Assembly (NCBI GenBank): GCA_009733775.1
Contig: WOGZ01000144.1
Span: 18,195 to 82,194, forward strand
Length of the DNA stretch: 64,000 nucleotides
Direction: 5' to 3'
DNA from: Alectoria sarmentosa
Lineage: Eukaryota; Ascomycota; Lecanoromycetes; Lecanorales; Parmeliaceae
The notes beneath the pieces were generated by a model. The model did not search any database. It saw only the letters and a list, made by a program, of their open reading frames with translations, and had not been told where the DNA came from. Shown piece by piece: positions 10,645 to 22,500 of this stretch (within the stretch, counting starts at the first letter, position 1; each line of letters starts with the position of its first letter). The position numbers were made by a program, and so were the translations under genes.

Positions 10645-13600
10645 TCAAGATGGGTATGGGCACCGTTCTAGAACCGTACTTCTATTTTCATTCCATTCCG
10701 GCCGCTTCAGCGCTTCCATCTTGGTAAGCAGCTCCGATACCCGGAATGGCTTCGGCATTACATCGTCCTGTCCTCGAGTCAGATCTGCCAACTTGACGGC
10801 AACGCTATTCTGTCGCTGCAGATCTGGTAGACAACTTACCATTCCCGCAGCCAATGAAGTCTCAATCTGCTCCTTGCGCGCATTGGCCGTGACAGCAATA
10901 AGCGGAACATGTCTGATCAAATTACCCTGGCCCTGCAACTCCCTAATTCGTCGGGCACACGTCAGCCCGTCCATCACCGGCATCTCAAGATCCATAAGGA
11001 CAACGTCAACAGCCACGCCACCAGGGAGATCTCTCCAGAGATAAGAACGCTGCAGGAAGTCTAGCGCTTCTTGGCCATGGTTCGCGACATGAACGGTGCA
11101 TCCAGCTTTCTGTAGCTGTTTACTGAGGACTTTCTCTAATTTATGGTTAATGCCAATGGTTTGAAAGGTGATGGGAGACATCTACGATTGACCAGATTAT
11201 CCTCGACAAGCAAGACTTGAAACTTCGGCGGGTCTTCCCTGCTCTGGCCGCCTTTTGTTACGGGCAGACTTATTGATCCAGATGATCCGTTTGTTAGCGA
11301 TTGTAGGGTTTTGATGGGCGACGTTTGGTGAGAGTTTCCAGACTGGGCCCCATTCTGCTGCGTCATTTTCTCGGCCGGTGGAGATGCTCTTCTTCCTTTG
11401 ACGTAGAATGCAAATGTGCCTAAAACGGGTTCAGCTCCGGAACTCAGCTTCCTTGAAAACGCAAGATCGCTTACTGCCCTTTCCAGCCTCAGAGCATAGA
11501 CCGATTTCGCCGCCATGCAGCTCTGTGAGCTCTCGCGAAATGAAAAGACCGAGTCCTGAACCTCCATACTTCACATGAGTGCGTGGATTCGCTTGCTACA
11601 CCACCATTAGCTCAGAGCTCATTCGATCTTGTACGGGCAAACTTACTGCGAAACGATGGAACAGGCGGATTTTTTCTTCGCCAGTCAAGCCCCGGCCCGA
11701 GTCTTTTACAGCAAAATATACAAAGACAGGCTGCTCCTCGCCCCATTCGCGATCTACTGTTAGGTCCTTTTTCGAGCGGATACCTCTAGATGGAAACCAG
11801 TCAAGACTAACTCGTTCACCATTGGGAGGCTTGCTTTCTGACCCTCCAATCGACACTTTTATATGGCGCTTCATCTCGGATTGCGTGAATTTGATTGCGT
11901 TAGTCATGAGGTTGACGAGGATTTGCGTTACTCTAGAGGGGTCGATCATCACCCAGTCAATCCCGAAACGGTTGTAAGATTCCTCCAAGGAGAACTCAAA
12001 CTCGATCCCATGAGACACAAGCTCGCCTTCGAACATCTTCAATGCTCCTTTGACAACAGCTGGAGGCTGTACTGGGGTTGGGGATACCAACAACATTGCC
12101 GAGTCGAGTTTTGAGAGCGTCAAAACATCATTAATGATCCGCCCTTGGTGCTGCGCGCAAAGCTGTTGATCACGTAGGTCAGCTGGAGGACTCCCATGGT
12201 GGAAGCGGTGATCACAAACAGTTATTATTTGGATGGCCTCAAGATTACCTTCTACGAGCTCATCCAAGACAACTGGTGTCTTCGATGAGGCTTTGAACTC
12301 AAGAAGCGAAGAAGTGATGCCATCCGCGCTTTGCAGAATAGCGCTCAAGGGATTACGCATCTCATGGCTTGTGATATCCATGAACTTCTCCATGCTCTTC
12401 CTCGCTTCTTCTGCCTCTATTCTACTATGCACTTGTATCTCATTCGCCTCTTGTCGCGACTGGGCGAGCTTTTCGGAAAGCGTCGCGCGTTCTAACGCGT
12501 CTTCTTGGGCTTGTTTCAGAAGACTGATGTCAGTGATGGTTCCCATGATGCTTTTGAGAGACCCATCCTCGTTATCGTCCTGGCCGCAGGAAGCAATGAT
12601 CCATTTATGCTTCCAGGTGCCGCTTTCCTTGTGGTGCCACTTGTGTACGAGCCGGACCTCAAAGGTGCGCTTGAGTCTTAATTCGCTCATGTTGTACCAT
12701 TCTTGTTCCACGTATGGGCGGTCTTCCTCCATAATAATGTTCATGAACGCCCTACGCCGTTAACAGGTACCGTCAGCAGGAGAATATTCTATTCATAACA
12801 TCGACGCAAAGCTAGTCGGACCTCAGAGGTTCAATCAAGCGCAAAAAGTGTGACGTACATCTCTGAGTGCTCGTCTTTGGAGAGACCTATCATGCGATAC
12901 TGTAGGCAATTCAGTGTCACTCAAAGATGTGGTTTCATTGTCTTTCAATAGACTTCTTACCCCTACACCAATTTAGATAGAGACATTTGAATCGACTGAA
13001 GACAGTGAGTGACGTACATGTATCGTTTGCATACAGAACTTCTCCAAGAGGGCTAATGTAGAATAGGCTGAAATGCGGTTAGCTAGTCGAATCATGATGA
13101 CGATTGGTGGGAGACAACCCAGCAGCATTGAGCTCAGTCAAAGCTTTGAATTTGGATTTCCCAGCCGCCAAGTCTTTGGACAGCTCAGCCTGTTTGCGCT
13201 TAGCTTGCTCGATCAGCGCAGCTGATGTCAAAGACGTGGATAGTTGTCGACTCAGCAACTGCACGAATCCACCATAGTCCTCATCGTACGCTCTTCGCGG
13301 ATTCAGCCCGATTAGCAGGAACCCTAGTACTTCTTCTCCAGCAGTAAGAGGTATGACAGCGAGAGCGTTGGATGGTTCACCAAAGCCTCGCCATTCGATA
13401 CCTTGGAGCAATGATTCGGGTAGACTCCCATCATCTCGCTGGAAGACCGTAGGACCGTTGGCCATCATGGTTTTTTTGAGAAGTGGTAGAATCGTCTCGC
13501 TATCTCGCATCAGATCTACACGCTTCAAAGCCAGCGGATGGCCTTCAACGACACCTAGAGCTGCTTGTAGGTGGATGATCGACGTTGGCGACTCATCATG

Positions 13601-14849
13601 CATGTCACTGTCAAGAGAATAGATCACTGCTAAAGGTATGTCACGCTCATTCGATTCGAATCCTTTCAAAACTCCGCGCCAATACGAAGCCATGTCAGGG
13701 GTGCTGACAGTAGAGAGGAGACTGGTGAGAATTAGTCGCAGCGACGACGAGGCCACGGTTGTCCTGATCTCACGTAGATGTCCTCCGTTCCCATAACTTC
13801 TGCCTTGTCGTCTCAAAAGCAGTATTGTAGAAGCCTTCAGTATTTCCGTTGTCATCTCGGACAGGAATGAAGTTGTAGGAGAAAAAGGTCTCCTCAAGGT
13901 ACCCATGTCTTTCGAGGTAGAAACAGGTGTCCTCCATGGATGTTGCGCGTCCCAATCGCTCGGCATCAAGGAAGACAGGTTCAAGCTCCTTGGCGATTTC
14001 ACCCCAAGCTCGTTCCACGGATGCACCCATCAACCCAGGGTGCTTCCTACTCGCTACGGCTATGTATGGCTCGTTGTACAACACCACCCTCTGTGCGCCC
14101 CTGGCAAATCATTTAGCAGCAATCATGCGTGATTCGAGGCTGAGCTTGTACCAAAACATGCAAGCAGCGCGGGAGTCAGACATGAGGAAGCGCGTCATCT
14201 GCCGAAGATAGCCAGACCAGAATTCCAGTGGTCCAAGGGGCGTAGCCGACCAATCCATGCTCTTGAAAAACTGTATGTGTTCGCTTGTTGGTAGGTCGTC
14301 GACCCAACTAGGAGGTATTTTTGCATGAAGCTTACCCCCTTCTTTGAGTGCATGAGCATCGCTTGACTCGGTATTTATGCCCTGGAATTCATTCGGCGGT
14401 GCAGCAGTGGGATTTGGGAACGAGCCTGCGGAAGTGTCTTTGAGACCCATTGTGGAACCACTGATTATCCGCCATCTCTTCCTCAATGTTGAGCCTGTCC
14501 ACCACAGATACTGATAATTGTATGGAATCGTATAGCCGTCCGCTATGTGGCCATACGTAGGGGGACTGGTTGCCCACTTCTTGAATCGCGAGTATTGCTT
14601 CAGCTCGTATTCGTCCGCGGGGACGCCTCTTCTTAAGCGTGCCGTATCTAGTACATGAGGAAGGCGCTGAAGAGATGCATTGGAGAAGACGGTATGTAGG
14701 CGCTGATGATAGGGATCCTGGGTTCGCTCGAGGTCAAGGATGAATGTCGGCCTAGAGTCACATTCCAGTAGCTCAATCATGCCAATGTCATCCAATGCTG
14801 GAGTAGCCATTAATGTACCCACCACCCTGCCCTGGCTATTGGCCATCAT
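10645..14849 (-). CDS. hybrid sensor histidine kinase (PAS-GAF-PAS-HisKA-HATPase-REC)
   Basis: Two-component hybrid kinase, reading leftward in 12 exons. Exons: 14849-14152, 14100-13774, 13721-13119, 13067-13018, 12962-12961, 12899-12859, 12751-12220, 12162-11647, 11595-11475, 11419-11186, 11135-10840, 10767-10645. They sum to 3543 nt (1180 aa plus stop). Introns are 50-107 nt. Each join restores a family motif, for example FWGAQRVVLYNEPY, ANDTWYRMIG, IITLCAQHQGRI, LVNQKVLSKQ and AAGMDDVMPKPF. Domains: N-terminal region to ~230; PAS-like ~235-335; GAF ~350-530; PAS/PAC ~545-650; HisKA with phospho-acceptor His ~702 (DITSHEMRNPLSA); HATPase N-box (NLMTNAIKFTQ), G1 (KDSGRGL), G2 (YGGSGLGLFISREL); receiver domain with VEDN, MDLEMPVMDG (phospho-Asp) and MPKPF (Lys). 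It should autophosphorylate and pass phosphate via an HPt protein to the HOG-type response regulators. The ATG at 14810 (MATPALDD), with A at -3, is an equally good start. Confidence 0.88.
12961..12962 (-). other. predicted 2-nt micro-exon (GG) of the histidine kinase
   Basis: Between the exon ending ...GATACAT (13018) and the exon starting TATCGCATG (12899) lie two back-to-back introns of ordinary fungal size. One is GTACGT...GTGTAG (13017-12963, 55 nt). The other is GTAAGA...CTACAG (12960-12900, 61 nt). They leave just GG between them. Joining ACAT+GG+TATCGC gives Thr-Trp-Tyr-Arg, the expected PAS sequence, and makes the whole CDS a multiple of three. Skipping GG shifts the frame. A 2-nt sequencing error or an unusual splice site is the alternative. 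Confidence 0.55.
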
Positions 14850-16116
14850 GTTCTCCCAAACAATGTCTCCTTCTTCTGTAGCGCATGGGTGGTCATTGCA
14901 ACCGATTCATCCAGCAAAGGTAGGGGGCGCCCCAGCGGGTGGCGGGGTGGTCTTTGGCTGTAATGGCGAGAATTGAGGATGGAGGTAAGGTGCTCTATCG
15001 CCTTGGTGATGCTGATGATAACGCCATTCACATACAGGCCGGGGAAGTTGGTTAGGATGAACAGGTCATGGAAGTTATAGACTTGATTCCCTGTGTTACT
15101 CCTACTATAGCAAACTCCATGGCGCCACGAACGCCTCGGCTAAACTTCGGGTAAAGATTTAACGCGTGCGCCCTTTCTCCGAGGAATGCTGTAAGTATGA
15201 TATCATCGTATTGCGCTTGTTGAGATTTTTCGTAATTTAAGGTATCAATACCATACTATGCGCGCGGCCCCGCTGTCGCTCAACCTCCTCTTCTCTGCCC
15301 ATCTGTTCCCAAATTACAGAATTCTTGGGAGTCGTACTTTGCAGAGTTGATATTCCCGATCAGTGTCTTCCGGGTGCAAGTCGTGTGCAATCTCGATAGG
15401 TAGAGATGAACAATGCTACCACTGAAAGACAAAACCAACAAGCCTACGAGGTGGCTGCTGATTCATTTTTATACATTGGCATAGAAAGTCCTAGCACGTC
15501 CTTACGGAATCTTAGGATATGAGTAGGCTCTTTTGTGCTGTACTCAGGACACCTTCTCTACTGACCAGGTCTCTATTCTTGGCCTCTTTCGGCCCGAGAT
15601 GCTTACCATCGATGCATGCCATGCAAAACCCAATCCCAAAAGACTTTCAGAACCCTGACTAGCAGGAGCTTCTTGTACTGTTGAAGTGTTCTGTGAGTAT
15701 GTGGTCACTCACAGCGAAGAGATGGCACCGTCTTTCCAGGTGCAGGCCTACTCTTATCATCCGCTCTACTAGCTAGCATCGGTTGCGGGAGGAAATAGAT
15801 GAACAATTGACTTATACGAAGCATTGTTGATGTTTCAGCACTCTCGCTACCATTACAACGCGTTCACAATCTTCCTGAAATGGCCGTCTGAAAACAATGG
15901 CTACTAGTGATTGCGGCGCGTCCAAGGCCAGCTTAAGTCCACCTGGTCACAGGGTGTATCTCGGAACTTTTTCGTCGCAGCGTTCCTTGTCATCCGTGGA
16001 GAGAGACGACAGAGGCCAAAAGCGATTTCCGTTTCAATTCCCCTTTTTCTGGACCAGACCAACTCGAGGTTGAGCTCCAAGAATCAAGAATATTTCTATG
16101 ACAGGCATCATGCACT
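14850..16116. other. intergenic region upstream of the histidine kinase
   Basis: About 1.27 kb between two leftward genes. It contains the histidine kinase promoter on its left side and the 3' flank of the secreted-protein gene on its right. I see no gene and no clear repeat. Confidence 0.45.
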
Positions 16117-17358
16117 CTATCGGTGCTTCCCATGTGTGTCGATTGGATCTGTCAATGAGCCCCGCTCCTCTGCCTCTCTTTGCTGTTGACCAAATCCCCT
16201 CTTCGTCAACACCACATCGAGGGTCATGTTCGAAGCCTGAAAGTCACCCGTCGTTGCATTACAGGTTAGATTTACCGACGGAGCTTGAAGGGAACCCAAT
16301 CTCAAATTGGGCGCCTCGTATACAATTCCCGAAGGTGAGTTGCAGCAAGCTTTCGAGACATAAGTACAGTTGCAGGGGCAAGCTAATTCCGTCGAACTCT
16401 CTGATGGAAGGGTGTCGTTAATAGCTAAATCCGTCAGAGTGGCGTTGGCCGAGTCGATCTCAAAGAGTCCCCGCCCATATTGCACTTCAGGGAGCGGGTA
16501 TTTGCATGTGCTGGTGTAAAATTCTCCGTGCCACCTGTCTGCCACGCATATACAACTAAGTGCGCCCCTGCAGTGGCTCGATTTGGAGCAGTAATGAGAC
16601 CTTCCGCATCTTGGTTGGGGCTTTGGAATGTTCGGCGGATTCTCTGCCGAGATGACTCTCAAGTCGGGTAAAAGCCCCCTCGCTGCGCTTTCTGCCAGTG
16701 TAGTGGCGAAAACGGATGTGTTGGAGTATACAACTGCAAGGATCCGGCCTCTGTCGCCTGCGTAAATGGAATTGGAAGTCAGCTCTTGGCATCTTTTCGC
16801 ACAACCTTGACCTTCTCACCAACCCAGCCCTGGCCCCCTTCCATACTAGGAAGTTGATCCTCTTCGGGCTCAGGGAAATGCGAGCAGTAATTTTGGAGAT
16901 GGACTGCTTGCTTCGCGATGCTAGAATAGGTCCCTGTATCATACAAAGAAATCCCAGCGGCGTTATACCCAGGCGCTAAGAAGACACTGCACCCATCTAT
17001 GTTGGACAACAGTCAGTTCAAAACCGTCGCGAAGAATCTCCGACTCCAACTCGCCTTTAGAAAGAGTCATGGCGAGGTCTACCCTATTCAACCATTCCAT
17101 TAGGGTGACGTCTGACGGTCTAAGGCCGATGTGTCCGGTGTAAAAAAGATGTCGTTTTCTATCCTTGCTTTCTAGACCGTGGGTGTCTTTAGCACGATTG
17201 TCGAGAAGGATCTGCGAGCAGTTGGATGGATCGGGGTTGCCGTAAAGTGAGGCGTCGCAGACTGTCTCTGCAGCACAAGGGGAGAGGAATAAGACTAGGA
17301 GTAGAACAGGTGCGAGAATGAGTATCCATAAGTTCTCATACATCTTTCTTTGGAGCAT
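16117..17358 (-). CDS. secreted cysteine-rich protein of unknown function
   Basis: Three exons reading leftward (17358-17055, 16996-16820, 16757-16117) sum to 1122 nt, 373 residues. Intron 1 (58 nt) has a GC-AG boundary (GCGAGT...AACTGACTG...CATAG) and joins TLSK to DGCSVFLAPGYN. Intron 2 (62 nt, GTGAGA...GCTGACTT...CGCAG) joins GQGWVG to DRGRILAVVYSN. An N-terminal hydrophobic segment (WILILAPVLLLVLFLSP, then CAAETVCD) is a good signal peptide. The mature part has paired cysteines (CDASLYGNPDPSNC, HYCSKSSHC, SCICVADRW, CPCNCTYVSKACC) and many N-glycosylation sequons (NCS, NTS, NAT, NDT, NCT, NMT). Architecture is like other large secreted fungal proteins, including the one at 53.8 kb, with the same CD...C opening. 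Start could also be the second Met (MYENLW). Possible host- or environment-facing role is inference only. Confidence 0.75.
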
Positions 17359-20219
17359 GTTGTCTACAGCTAATAATTAGGAGGAACGAGAGGCTGACAG
17401 CGAATCGAGATAATAATTGATGAACGGGATGATCTCAGATCTAAAAGTAATTCGACAGCGCGGCAGCCTAACCTTACGCGTACTCCGGCAGCTTGAAATA
17501 GTACAGAGGCGACCGGAAGTACCACGAAGTATGTACATGCGATCGTCTCGGATTATCCGAGTTACGCGAGGCTAACACATTCACCCGTGGTTTCTATGCG
17601 ATCAAATCTCAGCACCACAGCGACCTCCTGAAGCTAGAACTCGCAAGGCTTTTCGATGTTGTATTCAAGGCCTCGTTCTCTCATTGCTGATAATTCGAAG
17701 CGAATCCAACTATGGTCAGAAAAAGATGGCACTCAATGGTTCGAGGAAGTGCGGTTTCAACTACATCGTGCAGAAACGCACAGGCCGCTATCTGTCTCGT
17801 GCCTGAGAACACGATCCCAAAGGCGCTTATGCGAATGGCTTTCCGGGAAAAGCCGCCTGGCGGGATAAGGGCTTCTGAGCATGAAACGAGCCGAGAAACC
17901 TAAAGACCACTGTGATGGAACCAAAGCATGCGCGGTGTTCGCAGTCGCTATTCACACGAGTAACGTGCAAGTACATACATAATCACCACGGCACTCATGC
18001 GAAAGATTTGTTCGAACCTCTATTGAGGACGAACTACTACCTTTTCACTCTTGGTGATTGTCGAGTCATGAGCCTCAAGCGCTGCATACGTCCACCGCAT
18101 GTACGAAGCGAAGAGCCCTAGTTGTGAGCGGTTGATCAAGCTCATTACCATTAGCTCCAACGATCACATTAATGTCCATGATCGTCGACGGCATGAGCCC
18201 CAGTGCGACGACTTAATCATTCCAGAACTGACATCGTTGCAACAATCGAGCCACAGCGAGCATTCAATATGGACGAAGCATTACAACATCACAAACAACC
18301 TATCACGACCTCACTCATACCCAGTGAAAGATCCCTCCTCCCAAGTCACCCACCGGAGGTCTACCACCTAAGAGCTCGAAGCATCGACCAAATCGCATCC
18401 GGCGCAACGACATCCCAACCCGGCACTCTTGCATCCCGAGTCAAACGTACGCCGCAAAGGCAAACCTCGCTTGTACTCCCTAAATCGTATTCCCATGAAG
18501 CGTTATAATACTTCCTGCGTGCTATGAATTATCGGACCCTGATTCACTTGACGATCCGGTACACCTTTGGAGGGGCTCTTGATATGGATCCGAAAACGTC
18601 AACTTTACAAGAAATCTTGACCGTCCGCCCCGCGCTCACCCGCCGGCGTATTATGATTCAGCTTACCGAATCAGCAGCACTTGTCTTTCACCAGTCTGAG
18701 ATCTTGGAGTTTCAAGACTTACAGATCCGTCTGCTGATGAGGTCGTCAGATCGCAGTGAAGTGCCAAAAGCTAAGCTGGGAATTGGCAATGTTCATAGTC
18801 CGGTGGTATGATTATCCTGTGGGTGTATGGTATTGCAAGTACCTTGTAGCCAGCAGTGCAACTGCCTCGACGCCTCAGCGCGAAAGTGGTCGCCTCAAGT
18901 CGACTCCAATCGGGGTGCGCTCGACTCCGAAAATGAGACGGTTTTGTCCATCAAGTCTGAATCCATATCGGTCCAATGGTAGTAGCCAACCGCGATTGTG
19001 TTCCGACCAGGTCAGGTCATGGCAGAATAGCTGAGAGAACGGAGGCTTTACTGCGAGCCCTATTATGTATTACTGCAAGATCTGTTATTTATGTGACTTA
19101 CAGACTGCCACTGGCGAATGCCACTGCCCACAGCTGTTCCAAGCTCTGGAGATCTGAACGTTGGATGGTGGCGGAAGAGGCACACGGGGTAAAGTGCCTC
19201 TGCATTCGATTCTTCCCAATGGCGCAGGCTTACAAAGGTCCAAGCGACAAAGGTATCCTTGAATTGATATATCCTCGTGGCGGACACGATGATGAAGTCT
19301 GGTGTCCCTTGATGATGCGTTGATGGCCCGTAAAGCGCGATTAGTAGCAATACGCCGCAGAGTGTCTTAAAAGAGGGCACATCTTTTTTATGACGATAGG
19401 GGGATGTGAGATTGGATTTGACAGCGACGCAGAAAACCTCTTCTGATAGCCACGCTGAAAAGTCCCTTGTCATTCTATGACCAGAAGACCTCCGAACCTC
19501 CTCTAGGATCAAATTCAAATCAGGTGTGCTTTATTGGTAATGTTCCCCATTCAGGGCTCCTCCCAGAGCGTCTCCGATCATCGTCTTTGATATCTACCAA
19601 CAATCTACATGTCCCGGGGAGCTAAGAATACCGCATCGCAAGCGACTGCGAGACTTCGATATCCAGACAATGAAAAAGCTCATCCCCAATCCAGCGTCCA
19701 CAGCGTCTCTTATCCTCCCAAAAGAGCCAGTAGGTGCGATCACCGCGCGAGACACTAGCACAAAAATAGAACCATCAGACCCTCGAGCCATTCACGGTGA
19801 ATCTTAGCAGCTGGGATCGCATTATTGCAGGAGAAGTAGAACCTCCGCCCAGCAACAAGGGAATTAGTTTCCTACGCCCACGATCCATCATACCTCGGCG
19901 CTAGATATGAACGTTGCAAAACTTCCACCGCACCCAGCGCTCCTCAACCTCGTCTCGTCGAAGAAAAGCCAACAAGAAGCCAATTAATCGGCGGTATGAC
20001 CGACATCTCCGTCCCACACCATAGTCCCGTTCACCCATTGGCAGCATGCCCAGGGCAAAGAAAGGTGCCTGCCTCATAGGCTTCACAATATCGCAGCCAG
20101 CCGGAACCCATGAAATTCTCCTCGAGATGAATAGGGACATCCGAGTCGAAAGTCGATGGAGATGGATGGATGGCATGGTAGAAATGAAATCTAGCCCGCC
20201 CAGAAGACTGGGATAGTAT
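17359..20219. other. gene-poor interval
   Basis: About 2.9 kb. Many short frames overlap on both strands, but none has a domain, signal peptide or splice partners. No transposon ends were recognised. I cannot support a gene here. Confidence 0.4.
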
Positions 20220-21110
20220 AGCTAGCCTCTTAAATAGATAGATAGATAGATATATCCCGCAGATTCAAAGAAAGAGACAACGCCATCCATCACAGCGTTG
20301 GCTGGATCTTCGACGTCGGCGTCGGCTAGTCTTTATCAAAGTTGAGTTGACATCATGCCGTCCTCGTTCGTCGTCGGAGAGACCGCAAGGGTTGGCTTGG
20401 CTTGGCTTGGCCTCAGGCGTCAGATCACATAAATATCATAGCTAGCTAGCTAGCTGACTGCCTTCCTTCATTTCCTGCTGCCGGGATTCGTAGAAAGAAA
20501 GAAAAGAAGCTGAGGTAGCGAGCGCGACCGACCATAGCTCCGATCCGATTCCTCAATCCTCGATTGGGATACTTTAAGAGGTCTACTTACTTACTTCAAG
20601 TAGTGGCGGTAACTTTCTCTACTTACTTCAGTGGCGGTAACATTTCTCTCACGAATCTGCGGAATTACAGCTGTATTTTGAACCCCCCCCCCCAATTGCT
20701 TTCCACTTTGCCGTTCGTTCTACGGAGATGCATGAATGAATGAATATATTTATCTATCGTAGACAGGACAGGACGAGGCGCCACTCGACCTACCTACCTT
20801 GAGGGAGGAGGGAGGCATGGGCATGGGCATGGGCCATTCAGAGAACACAAGCGGCAATGGCGTCGCAAAGAAAGAAAGAAAGAAAGAAAGGAATTCTAGA
20901 GTCTAGTAGAGTAGAACTGTAATGCGGGATTGGATTGGATTTGGATTTGGATTACACGAGCAGCAGCAGAAATCTCCTTAGTTGGCACAACTAGCGAATA
21001 AGTAAGTAATCTTACTTTTGCAGAAAACGGACCATTCATTCACTCACTGGTGGATAGATATTTCTGTGCCGGTCTTCGCATGATGATTCATACTCTACCT
21101 ACCTACCAGG
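20220..21110. repeat. microsatellite-rich intergenic stretch
   Basis: Dense simple repeats: ATAG units (about 20234-20253), four TTGGC units (about 20394-20412), TAGC units (about 20440-20455), an imperfect ~35-bp tandem duplication containing TACTTACTTC and GTGGCGGTAAC (about 20585-20642), a C10 run (about 20684), GGGCAT units (about 20817-20833) and GAAA units (about 20868-20890). No coding signal. Such clusters are common in long fungal promoters or 5' regions, but no gene start follows closely. Confidence 0.6.
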
Positions 21111-22246
21111 CGCCTAACATTTAGCGTCGCTGTCGAAATAATGTACAAAGCAATTTCGACACGGCGTTGGACTCGCGCTGTGAAAAGTAAGAGCAAAGGT
21201 GGTATTTTCATACGGCAGGAAGTGACTAAAGATCTAGAGGACATTTAAAGGACGGATCTTTTTCATCGCAACATCAACACGTCTCGAGCGTCAACGATTG
21301 TCCGTCGGCGTTGCTTTTGGGAAAACAAAATTCTCGGGTGACCATGGCACCACAGTCACGACGATAGCACAAGTCCGAACACAGTCTGGTAAGATGGAAT
21401 TGATTTTTCTCTTCGCGCCGTGAAAAATTCCAATACCAATGACCAGCCCTGCGTTCTTTGAACGCAGTCTTTACACCTCTAGGATTGGGATTCATGAGAT
21501 GAGCGAAGCTATCCAAAGAGCAACAAAGCTCTCCTATATTGTTATAGAAAGAAGAAGAAGGGCCATCCTGTACCGTTTCTGACATATGAACCCCTGCCAG
21601 GAAGACTCCACGAGTTCCACATCCATTGCCGGTGCCCCAGAAGAGTGTGAGTAATTGCTGGTTATACACTTTAGTGCCAGTCTCTTCGGTCCCTTCCCAA
21701 GGGACTTGGAATGTCTATCAGGACGCGGAGGGTGTCCCTCCAAAAATGGATGTGGCAGCCTGCACTCTGAAAGAAGGGCTCTAGGTTCACATCGTTGCAC
21801 AAGCAATTGGCGCATTTACTTCACTCTTGCTACATCCCAAGTGCCTATCCGGAAGCGGGAATTACCAGCATTTTCATCCGTTGCGACCTCATCGCACGTC
21901 AAAGCCGGCCTGCTCCGCATTCCTCGGTCCCTTCGGCCGGTTTGGCCACGACCGATGAAGAAACACAACGTCTGGGCGCAATCTGGCTTCCTTGACATAA
22001 TGCGATCCACATGGCTCACAAGAGGGTTCGAGAATCGATCGAAGTATGATTCTTTCGTCAGCTGCCAACCAGTTCAATGCGTTCTCAGCCGAAAGATGTC
22101 GGTCGTCCGCCTTGACCGATTGTTAGAAACCTTGGGGCCGAGCATATTGCGAAGAAGTCGATGGTGTAAGGTGTGGTCAAGCGTTGCATTGCGATTGGCT
22201 AATGTACGCCAAGGCGGTCTCGAGAATGTTTGATTATGCAGTCATG
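21111..22246. other. interval without a supported gene
   Basis: A 131-codon minus-strand frame (21669-21274) contains nine or so cysteines but has no signal peptide, no recognisable domain and no clear splice partners. I leave it uncalled. The rest shows nothing. Confidence 0.3.
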
Positions 22247-22500
22247 CTGACATGGAGATCCTTTGGTTGATTTGTGGAACACTGCATCAGGATTGCATCT
22301 TTCTTTGCGCATTCACGTGCTGAAAGCTAACAGGAAGACTCTTCGACTGATCTGTGAATCAACTCATTAGGTTTGCGTCCTTCGTTTGGCATTCATGTGC
22401 CGGAAGGTGATATGGAGGTCGGCTGACATTCATGTGCTGGAAGGTGACACGGAGATCGGTTGACTGACATGTGGAATGATCCATAACGGATGCATCCATC
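22247..22500. repeat. degenerate ~80-bp tandem repeat
   Basis: Roughly three copies of a unit containing GACATGGAGATC, GGTTGAC/TGAT, TGTGGAA, TTGCATC, GCATTCATGTGCTGGAAGGTG. Copies begin near 22249, 22330 and 22409 with a partial unit near 22447. Divergence between copies is moderate. No coding potential is seen. Confidence 0.65.

Noticed and set aside
21274..21669. 131-codon cysteine-containing frame as a small secreted effector
   Set aside because: No signal peptide, no upstream exon supplying one, and no recognisable cysteine pattern.
21655..22233. 192-codon plus-strand frame
   Set aside because: Length alone; no domain, and the opposite strand is equally open.
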